Assembly (NCBI GenBank): GCA_022448705.1 | Contig: JAKUUF010000030.1 | Coordinates: 1 to 13,672, forward strand | Source: SAR324 cluster bacterium | Lineage (GTDB): Bacteria > SAR324 > NAC60-12 | Direction of reading: 5' to 3' | DNA: 13,672 bases | In this document: positions 7,753 through 13,672 of the stretch, piece after piece | Layout: each line of letters begins with the position of its first letter | How positions within the stretch are numbered: position 1 is the stretch's first letter | Program-made: the position numbers and the translations under genes | The notes under the pieces: generated by a model | What the model was told of the DNA's origin: nothing | Databases searched by the model: none | Seen by the model: the letters and a program-made list of their open reading frames with translations, nothing else

Positions 7753-7803
7753 AGATTTAAAAATTTGGGAAAAGGGGTGCGATGTACAAAACCTGGAAAA
7801 GAA

Positions 7804-9942
7804 TCAGGAGAAAACAATTGCCTGTAGATTCAGGTGGCGAGCAGACCATGAGGCCAGTTGATGGCACAGCCATAAACGGTTTCCGCATTTTACGGGATTT
7901 TCGTCCATCACCATCACATCTTCAAAAAAACTTGTTACTATTGGCTCTATTTGATGCAGCTGCTTCAGATAATCTGCAGGAGTGAGACGCGAATCCTGGT
8001 CTGTATTCAAAATAGGCTGTAATGCCTTCAAAAGGTTTTTTTCCTGGGTAATTTCCAAGTGTGATTCATCCAGTTTTTCTGCAATTTTATCTGGATACTT
8101 GCTGCTGATATTTTCGGCACGTACAATTGCCTCAACCGATCTTTTGAACAGTTCAGTTTCAAGATGTGCTGAAAGATACTCTGCTAATTCCAGCTGTTCA
8201 ACCGGAAGTATGGCGTTTCCCTTATTATTTTTTGAAGGTCTACCATCTGCAGTTATTTGCAAAACTGCGTCTATTAAATCGTAGCGGATTCCCTGCTCCT
8301 GGAAAAACCAGCGTTGACGTTGCAGAAGGAACTCCAGCAATTCCTGCTGAAGCTTTGTGCGATCAAGATCCAGGGATTGCTGCTCGTCAAGAACACGAAT
8401 TGCTGCTTCAGTCAATTCCCTCAGATCGAGAGAGAGACGCAATCCCAGGATCAGCTGGGTTATTCCCTGGGCGTTTCGTCTCAAAGCATAAGGATCTGCC
8501 GCACCTGAAGGCATCATCCCCAGAGAAAATGCGGTGGTAATCAGATCCAGCTTATCTCCAATCGCCACAGGAACTGTTTCAGAATTTCCCGGGAGCGAGT
8601 CTTTGGCATTGCGGGGATAATAATGCTCCCTTATTCCATTACAGACCACATCCTGTTCATTTTTCAGGTGGGCGTAGTTTTGACCCATTACTCCCTGGAG
8701 TTCCGGAAACTCATAGACCATCCTGGTTTCCAAATCAAACTTGCTGAGTTCAGCAATTCGCTGGACATGCTTTTGCTGTGTTGAGGACAGATTTAGTTTA
8801 TCCGAGATGAACGTGCTGAGCTGAGTTATGCGTTGAACCCTTTGATGCTGTGAACCCCTGGATTGGAAAAACACAACTTTCTCAGCTTTTTTCCTGAACT
8901 CATCAAGCATGCTTTTTTGGTCTTCCTGGTAGAAAAAACGGGCATCACTTAGTCTGGCACGAAGCACTTTTGCGTTGCCGCGCCTAACAGTATCCAGTGA
9001 CTTGTTGTCACCGTTTCGAACAGTTACAAAATTAGGAAGCAGTTTTTTTTCTCCAAAACTTTTTTTCTTTTTGCTGTTGAATACCGGAAAGTAACGCTGA
9101 TGGATCTCCATGCTGGTAATCAACACTTCATCTGGGAGTTCCAGGAATTCCTTTTCAAAATTTCCAATTAGAACTGTGGGCCATTCCACTAAATTTGTGA
9201 CTTCATTAAGCAGAGTTTCATCAAGTTCCACATGGCAATCGTGCTTCTTTTCCAGTTTTCTGACCTGTGAGACTATGGACTGACGTCTTTTCTCGAAATC
9301 AGCAATTACTTTCAGATCATGTAGATGCTGTTCATAATCTGATGCATGTTTTATCTTGCTGTATCCAGTACTCAAAAAACGATGACCCCGTGTTTGATTA
9401 CCTGCGACCAGCATTTCCAGTTTTATCGGCACCACTTTACTGTTCCAAAGAGAAACAACCCAGCGGATAGGCCGGATATAACGTGTCCTGTACGATCCCC
9501 AGCGCATATTTTTTGGGAAATTGAGCTGAGAAATCCATTGTTGTGCACTTTCTTGAAGCAGTTCAGGGACGGGCTGTCCCAACTCTCGCTGTTGTACAAA
9601 CAGATAGTCTTTTCCTTCGATTGTTTTCGTTTCCAGATTTTTAAGGGAAACATTGTTTTTCCTGGCAAACCCTTCAGCAGCTTTAGTCCAGTTATTATGG
9701 TCGTCTTTTGCAACTGAGAGAGGAGGGCCCTTCAACTCCACCTTTCGATCATTTTCTTTATCAGGGAGGCCTGAAAGTTCAATTGCAAGGCGTCTTGGAG
9801 AGGAATAAGTATTAAGATCATTAAAATTTAACCGGTGCTTTTCACAGGTTTTTTCTGCCAGAGATTTTAACTGCTCAACTGCCGGCAGAATCATCTGTGC
9901 AGGCATTTCTTCCAGTCCAATTTCCAGTAAATACGTGTTCAC
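7804..9942 (-). CDS. glyS: Glycyl-tRNA synthetase beta subunit
   Basis: Tetrameric (alpha2beta2) bacterial GlyRS charges tRNA-Gly. The beta subunit binds and positions the tRNA and is needed for activity with the alpha subunit encoded just upstream. The protein has 712 residues, slightly longer than the E. coli 689. It begins with the family N-terminus LLEIGLEEMPA, followed by IRPIRWVVSLW (156-166), RGHRF (185-189), LPDEVLITSMEIHQRYFPVF (269-288) and RARLSDARFFYQEDQK (328-343). The HD-like domain follows (ELSKFDLETRMVYEFPELQGVMG, 398-420), then DPYALRRNAQG (483-493) and a helical anticodon-binding-like C-terminus ending near FFEDVMVMDE. A Lys-rich patch, residues 291-300, may be a small insertion. 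The start is GTG at 9942, 7 bases after the glyQ stop and without a clear Shine-Dalgarno sequence, so coupled translation is likely. Confidence 0.97.
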   Translation of the reverse strand: MNTYLLEIGLEEMPAQMILPAVEQLKSLAEKTCEKHRLNFNDLNTYSSPRRLAIELSGLPDKENDRKVELKGPPLSVAKDDHNNWTKAAEGFARKNNVSLKNLETKTIEGKDYLFVQQRELGQPVPELLQESAQQWISQLNFPKNMRWGSYRTRYIRPIRWVVSLWNSKVVPIKLEMLVAGNQTRGHRFLSTGYSKIKHASDYEQHLHDLKVIADFEKRRQSIVSQVRKLEKKHDCHVELDETLLNEVTNLVEWPTVLIGNFEKEFLELPDEVLITSMEIHQRYFPVFNSKKKKSFGEKKLLPNFVTVRNGDNKSLDTVRRGNAKVLRARLSDARFFYQEDQKSMLDEFRKKAEKVVFFQSRGSQHQRVQRITQLSTFISDKLNLSSTQQKHVQRIAELSKFDLETRMVYEFPELQGVMGQNYAHLKNEQDVVCNGIREHYYPRNAKDSLPGNSETVPVAIGDKLDLITTAFSLGMMPSGAADPYALRRNAQGITQLILGLRLSLDLRELTEAAIRVLDEQQSLDLDRTKLQQELLEFLLQRQRWFFQEQGIRYDLIDAVLQITADGRPSKNNKGNAILPVEQLELAEYLSAHLETELFKRSVEAIVRAENISSKYPDKIAEKLDESHLEITQEKNLLKALQPILNTDQDSRLTPADYLKQLHQIEPIVTSFFEDVMVMDENPVKCGNRLWLCHQLASWSARHLNLQAIVFS

Positions 9943-9949
9943 GGAGATT

Positions 9950-10879
9950 TTATTGTTTTTCTGACGTTAGCTGATCCACCCACTTTTGTGCAACCTCACG
10001 GTCTTTCATCAGGGGAAAGGCCAGTCTGCAGCGTTCTTCCAGGAATAATTTGGCGATAGATTGGGCAATGTTACGTACCCTTCCGATAAATGATGCCCTT
10101 GCTGAGACGCTTATTGCACCGGCTGCATCCAGTTGATTAAAGGTGTGTGAGCATTTAAGTACATAATCATATGCCGGAAAAACCAGTCTTTGTTCAAGAG
10201 CTCGTTTTGCTTCCTTCTCATAATCATTGAAGTGCTGGAATAACAGGTCTGTATCTGCTACTTCAAATGTGTATTTTGAATGTTCAAATTCCGGTTGCCT
10301 GAATATGGCTGAGTAACTGACACCTTTTGTGTATTCTAAGTCAAAAACATCATCCACATCCTGCAGGTATGAGGCTATTCTCTCAAGACCATAGGTCAGT
10401 TCAGCAGAAACAGGCTGGCACTCGAGACCGCCCACCTGCTGAAAGTAGGTGAACTGGGTGATTTCCATACCGTCAAGCCAGATTTCCCAGCCCAGTCCCC
10501 ATGCGCCGAGAGTGGGGGCTTCCCAGTTGTCCTCCACAAATCGGATATCGTGATCCAGTGGATTTATTCCCAGTGCCTGCAGGGAGTCCAGATACAGTTC
10601 TTCAACATTATCTGGAGAAGGTTTCAAAATCACCTGGTATTGATGATGTTGATATAGGCGGTTTGGATTTTCACCATAACGCCCGTCAGCTGGACGCCTC
10701 GAGGGTTCTACATAGGCCACATTCCATTCTTCCGGGCCCAGCGTTCTCAGTGTAGTCATTGGATTCATTGTTCCAGCTCCAGTTTCAACATCATACGGAG
10801 ACGAGAGTATGCAGCCCTTTTTGTGCCAGTACTCATTTAGGAGCATGATTATGTCCTGCATTGTATGTGAACTGCTCAT
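9950..10879 (-). CDS. glyQ: Glycyl-tRNA synthetase alpha subunit
   Basis: The catalytic (class II) subunit that activates glycine with ATP and, with GlyS, charges tRNA-Gly. From the start chosen here it has 309 residues, against 303 in E. coli. Signatures include GAGTMNPMT, EPSRRPADGRYGENPNRL (58-75), KPSPDN, RFVEDNWEAPTLGAWGLGWE and EITQFTYFQQVGGLEC, all near-identical to known GlyQ. The longest open frame begins at 10954 and would add 25 residues with no counterpart in GlyQ, all encoded inside the upstream gene. The ATG at 10879 overlaps the TGA of that gene in an ATGA arrangement and starts 6 residues before the conserved MQDIIMLLNEYW. I therefore take 10879 as the true start. ATGs 6 and 11 codons further on remain possible. 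It is followed at 7 bases by glyS. Confidence 0.96.
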   Translation of the reverse strand: MSSSHTMQDIIMLLNEYWHKKGCILSSPYDVETGAGTMNPMTTLRTLGPEEWNVAYVEPSRRPADGRYGENPNRLYQHHQYQVILKPSPDNVEELYLDSLQALGINPLDHDIRFVEDNWEAPTLGAWGLGWEIWLDGMEITQFTYFQQVGGLECQPVSAELTYGLERIASYLQDVDDVFDLEYTKGVSYSAIFRQPEFEHSKYTFEVADTDLLFQHFNDYEKEAKRALEQRLVFPAYDYVLKCSHTFNQLDAAGAISVSARASFIGRVRNIAQSIAKLFLEERCRLAFPLMKDREVAQKWVDQLTSEKQ

Positions 10880-12678
10880 TCCACTATGCCTGAATCTGAG
10901 TGAAGCAATTGAAGGTCTCTGAATAGAAGTTCTTTGAGATTTGTTTCCAGCCAACTCAATGCAAGCTTGTTTTTTTTGCTTTGGACCATCTTCAATTCCG
11001 ATTTTGTCTTTTTCAGAATTTCTTTTTGCCTGTTGAATGTCTTTTCAGCAATTTTACATTCCTGTTTAGTCTGCAGGCATATTTTTTTAAGATGTTTCAG
11101 AGCTGCCGGTTTGATAATTAATGACCCAGGACTCAAATAGGAGCGAATTATTTTGGATTTTAGCTGAGTCAAGTCCTCAGGTTTCTGTATTGAAAATGGA
11201 TTTACCCAGAGCTTCCGCTGAACGTGAGTTAACTTGAAGTTCATTTCAGAGGCATCATTTTCATCTTCACAAAGCAGAAGCGCTCTTTGAAGCTTTATTT
11301 CGGAAGCATCTTTGTCAACACTTTCCCAATTCGTACTTGTAGACAGAGCATCACTCAGCAGAGTTGCAAGGGGCTCTATTTTTTTCAGCACATCATATTC
11401 CTGTGAGTAAAGCAACTGATCGCTTTCAGCATGCATGTTCATTGTCAGGGCGGCTTTTTCTTTTCCCAGCAATTTTTCCTTTAAATCCTCCAACTCAGCT
11501 TGCTTGAGTGGCAATGGTTCCATGTTAACTGCTGATTTAATATCATTTAAAAAAACAAACTGACTGAGCGGTTCAAGAATCTGGTCTAACTCTTTGCGCC
11601 AGTCTAAGATTTGTCCTTTAAAATCAAACACATTGCAATCGTGGAGTTTCAGCAATACTTCAGAATCTTTCAGATTAACATCTTCAGGACTAATTTCTTC
11701 AACTGTGACTGCATTTGCATATCCAATTCCCTTTAATAATTTTTTCATTAAATTGCTGATAATGCTGTACCTGCATAAACAGAGAATTTGTGGTGCAGAC
11801 TGTTTAACGTTTGTTTTTTTCTGCTTAGGTTTTCCTGCATTTTCGTTGAGCAATCCTGCAATGAACCGCTTAAATGGAGGATTATTTTCAGTGCATTCAT
11901 CAAGTCTTATCAGATGTTCAATCCTTGTTTTATCAAACGTGATGTTCTTAATTGAGTTAAAAGGGATGCCGGGAAAAAGATAACAGGCCTTTGCTTCACG
12001 CAGAATTCCAACTACCTGTTTAGGGTCAGCAATCTTACTATGTTCACGCAATAGCATTTCAATTGACTGGCCAGGTGATAACTGATCATTTTTAGTCTGA
12101 ATTTTAAGAATGTTTTTAAAAGGTATTAGAGTATTTAGGGGAATTTCGTCTGGAGTTTGTTTTACTACTGAACCTGTATCAGAGACATATTCAATTTCCT
12201 GAAACTGAGAATTAAGGGGAATTCTCGGGAATCTTGGAATATGATGATTCAGAAGCAGTTCCGGTGCAGAAATTTTAAACCGCATTTTGTTTACCAGTTC
12301 AAAGGTAGGATAGAAAGTCAGGATCGAATGGAGTTCTTCCTGTATTGATTGTATTACCATGACAAGGTTCACCCTTTTGGCAGACTTACGCTGTACATTA
12401 TCCAGCAAATCCAGGCAATTTTCTGCTGATTCAAATTTTCTGGGAGAAAACAACAGCCAGTCTGGATTGTGATTCAAAATATCTGCGGACAGATTTTCTG
12501 TATCTTTTAACCAATTTTTTGTTTCAGATGCAGAATTTGCAACTTCATACAATTTGGTATTCAGTTGTCGGGAAATATGTATGTGCAGTTGCTTAATTAG
12601 TGTATTCCAGTCATGGCTTGAGAAGCCTATGCCTACAAGCTGCATTTCGCGGATTAATTCAGACGGTTTGAGAGGCAA
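10876..12678 (-). CDS. Unrecognised 600-residue protein with receiver-like segments, coupled to glyQ
   Basis: I do not recognise the family. No signal peptide or membrane segment is evident, so it is probably cytosolic. Residues about 296-405 resemble a CheY-like receiver: QILCLCRYS (strand 1) then a helix ending KGIGY, and LHDCNVFDFKG at 345-355, which lines up with the usual LLDINMPDFDG and puts Asp347 at the phospho-acceptor. The acidic pair is replaced by Cys302 and Arg303, and the conserved Lys before Pro388 appears to be Glu387. Residues about 13-145 look receiver-like but with Ser78 at the acceptor position. About 466-530 has ALLLCEDEN and IIKP but is too short for a whole domain. Residues 535-585 are Lys-rich and probably coiled-coil. 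The start is uncertain: TTG 12678, or ATG 12645. Its TGA overlaps the glyQ ATG. By eye it is more AT-rich than its neighbours. The domain reading is inference. Confidence 0.8.
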   Translation of the reverse strand: MPLKPSELIREMQLVGIGFSSHDWNTLIKQLHIHISRQLNTKLYEVANSASETKNWLKDTENLSADILNHNPDWLLFSPRKFESAENCLDLLDNVQRKSAKRVNLVMVIQSIQEELHSILTFYPTFELVNKMRFKISAPELLLNHHIPRFPRIPLNSQFQEIEYVSDTGSVVKQTPDEIPLNTLIPFKNILKIQTKNDQLSPGQSIEMLLREHSKIADPKQVVGILREAKACYLFPGIPFNSIKNITFDKTRIEHLIRLDECTENNPPFKRFIAGLLNENAGKPKQKKTNVKQSAPQILCLCRYSIISNLMKKLLKGIGYANAVTVEEISPEDVNLKDSEVLLKLHDCNVFDFKGQILDWRKELDQILEPLSQFVFLNDIKSAVNMEPLPLKQAELEDLKEKLLGKEKAALTMNMHAESDQLLYSQEYDVLKKIEPLATLLSDALSTSTNWESVDKDASEIKLQRALLLCEDENDASEMNFKLTHVQRKLWVNPFSIQKPEDLTQLKSKIIRSYLSPGSLIIKPAALKHLKKICLQTKQECKIAEKTFNRQKEILKKTKSELKMVQSKKNKLALSWLETNLKELLFRDLQLLHSDSGIVE

Positions 12679-12693
12679 AATCCAATACTGGGA

Positions 12694-12722
12694 ATGATAA
12701 CATGCTTTACCAATGAAGTAAA
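12694..12722 (-). promoter_or_regulatory. Candidate promoter of the glyQS operon
   Basis: Read on the - strand: TTTACT (12722-12717), a 17-base spacer, then TATCAT (12699-12694), preceded by TG one base upstream (an extended -10 element). Transcription would begin near 12687. That leaves only about 9 bases before the TTG at 12678 but about 42 before the ATG at 12645, so it gives modest support to the later start of the unknown gene. The call is by eye. Confidence 0.4.
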
Positions 12723-12727
12723 TTTCC

Positions 12728-12746
12728 TTGACTTCTTAAAGTCCAA
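12728..12746. repeat. Small inverted repeat in the divergent intergenic region
   Basis: GACTT and AAGTC flank a CTTA loop (12730-12743), and TTG/CAA extends the arms with one unpaired base, ending at 12746. It overlaps the -35 of the candidate + strand promoter, so it could be an operator. No T-run follows it on either strand, so a terminator is unlikely. At this size it may be chance. Confidence 0.25.
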
Positions 12747-12757
12747 AAAAGGAGAAT
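12728..12757 (+). promoter_or_regulatory. Candidate promoter of the EamA transporter gene
   Basis: TTGACT at 12728-12733 (5 of 6 to consensus) and GAGAAT at 12752-12757 (4 of 6) are separated by 18 bases. Transcription would begin near 12764, giving a leader of about 37 bases before GTG 12801. It is back-to-back with the - strand promoter candidate. The -10 is weak. Confidence 0.3.
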
Positions 12758-12800
12758 GATCCGCCTGTAAATTCATAAATCTGCTTATGAAAATAATTAA

Positions 12801-13672
12801 GTGAGTAATCAAACAAAGGGAATTTTCTTCGCCTTGCTTGCTGTTCTTGGTGGCGGGCTTTATGCCATTCCATACCGTTTAAGTTTAGATACTGCAAATG
12901 CTCTTCCAGTAATTTGGGGAGTTTTTTTATGTGCATTTTTGTTTTCTTTGCCCGGGGCATGGCTGGCACGGCATCAGACAAAATATTCTTGGAAGATAGC
13001 AGGCATCGCCCTGGCAACATCACTTGCAGGAGTTCTGGGTAATTATTCCATTTGCCAGGCACTGAACCTGGCTTCCCCCACACTGATGGTTTTGCTGATG
13101 CGAAGCGAGGTCATTATTGCCATGATCCTTGGCTGGATGTTTTTGAAAGAGTTTGTAACAGTACGAATTTTTACTGCCGTGGTGGTGATCATTACAGGGA
13201 TATTGGTAATGAAGCTGGATTCCCTCAGTTTTGAGATCAAGGAATGGTCAGCAATACTCTGGGCGTTTTCTGCCGCATTTGGTTTTGCATCGATGCAGGT
13301 TCTTGCAAAAAGTATCATTCATGAGATTCATCCGCAGGTATTGAATGTTTTTCGTTTGGCGATTGGACTTGCACTACTCTGGTGCGTTGAAGAAGTGAGA
13401 ATTGAAATTCCGGCTCTGAATATTTCAGGATGGATATGGATTGCAATGGCTGCCTTTTGTGGACTATTTTGGGGGAGGGTGGCATTTACTTATACTTTAC
13501 GATACCTTACTATTTCCAAGGCAAATATCATTGTTTCTTTTGCACCTGTTATGACGCTCTTGTTCGAGTTTTTTATTTTTGGCACTCTGATCAGCTGGCT
13601 TGAAACACTAGGCGGAGCAATCATGCTCGCGGCAATTATCTGGATTTTTCTGCCCGGGCTAAACACTAATAC
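12801..13672 (+). CDS. EamA/DMT-family transporter (3' end outside window)
   Basis: Reading from GTG 12801, just after an in-frame TAA at 12798, the frame stays open for 290 codons to the right edge. It encodes a very hydrophobic protein with about ten membrane segments in two related halves, the EamA layout of drug/metabolite transporters; substrate unknown, inner membrane. The N-terminus (SNQTKGIFFALLAVLGGGLY, about residues 2-21) is a classic EamA first helix. The first half ends with LLMRSEVIIAMILGWMFLKE (98-117), matching the conserved helix 4 and Glu pattern. The second half has YTLRYLTISKANIIVSFAPV (231-250) and ends in GGAIMLAAIIWIFLP. Family members are about 290-300 residues, so only a few codons are probably missing. 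The first in-frame ATG is about 95 codons in, so a GTG start is required. No Shine-Dalgarno sequence is obvious. It is divergent from the unknown gene by 122 bases. Confidence 0.9.
   Translation, partial: MSNQTKGIFFALLAVLGGGLYAIPYRLSLDTANALPVIWGVFLCAFLFSLPGAWLARHQTKYSWKIAGIALATSLAGVLGNYSICQALNLASPTLMVLLMRSEVIIAMILGWMFLKEFVTVRIFTAVVVIITGILVMKLDSLSFEIKEWSAILWAFSAAFGFASMQVLAKSIIHEIHPQVLNVFRLAIGLALLWCVEEVRIEIPALNISGWIWIAMAAFCGLFWGRVAFTYTLRYLTISKANIIVSFAPVMTLLFEFFIFGTLISWLETLGGAIMLAAIIWIFLPGLNTN

Noticed and set aside
12728..12746. Rho-independent terminator
   Set aside because: The stem is about 5 base pairs and is followed by A-rich rather than T-rich sequence on the + strand, and lies upstream of genes on both sides.
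12736..13318. Opposite-strand frames of 115 and 91 codons (12736-13083 and 13043-13318)
   Set aside because: They lie antisense to the EamA transporter gene, have no recognisable protein features, and the + strand reading is clearly a membrane protein.
1..13672. Mobile elements, CRISPR array, tRNA or defence system
   Set aside because: No transposase, integrase, repeat-spacer pattern, tRNA-like cloverleaf or defence gene was seen; nearly all of the window is filled by housekeeping-type genes.

Overview
This window looks like ordinary chromosome from a Gram-negative, probably proteobacterial (in the broad sense) organism of moderate GC content. The reasons are the proteobacterial-type MetK, XseA, AroE and glyoxalase II, a two-subunit (alpha2beta2) glycyl-tRNA synthetase, and a leading gene fragment resembling DUF6279 lipoproteins. 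HPr carries both His15 and a Ser46-type site, as in many delta-like lineages as well as Firmicutes. I cannot name the genus. No IS element, phage gene, CRISPR array, tRNA or rRNA is visible, and no gene-free stretch exceeds about 125 bases.

Left block, + strand. After the 3' end of the DUF6279-like gene (3-278) and a 98-base gap holding a good sigma70-like promoter, six genes run in one direction: metK, an HPr gene, aroE, xseA, gloB and a cation diffusion facilitator (CDF) transporter. Gaps are 3, -4 (ATGA), 17, 16 and 3 bases, so they are almost certainly one operon. It mixes unrelated housekeeping jobs: SAM synthesis, PTS phosphotransfer or regulation, shikimate pathway, DNA repair nuclease, methylglyoxal detoxification and divalent metal efflux.

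Right block, - strand, converging on the first with a 33-base gap. Reading from 12678 down to 6130: a 600-residue unrecognised protein, glyQ, glyS and a GT39 membrane glycosyltransferase. The unknown gene overlaps glyQ in an ATGA arrangement, which fixes the glyQ start at 10879, inside the longest open frame. Several starts are GTG or TTG and most lack a clear Shine-Dalgarno sequence, so translational coupling seems common here.

Right edge, + strand. From 12801 an EamA/DMT-type membrane transporter reads out of the window, beginning with GTG and truncated by the end of the sequence. It is divergent from the unknown gene, and the 122-base region between them holds back-to-back promoter candidates and a small inverted repeat.

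The most interesting item is the 600-residue protein coupled to glyQS. By eye it contains at least one receiver-like (CheY-like) segment that keeps an aspartate in the phospho-acceptor context but has lost the acidic pair, plus weaker receiver-like segments at each end. Next is the CDF protein, whose C-terminal dimerisation domain is duplicated, the second copy having lost most of its metal-ligand histidines.
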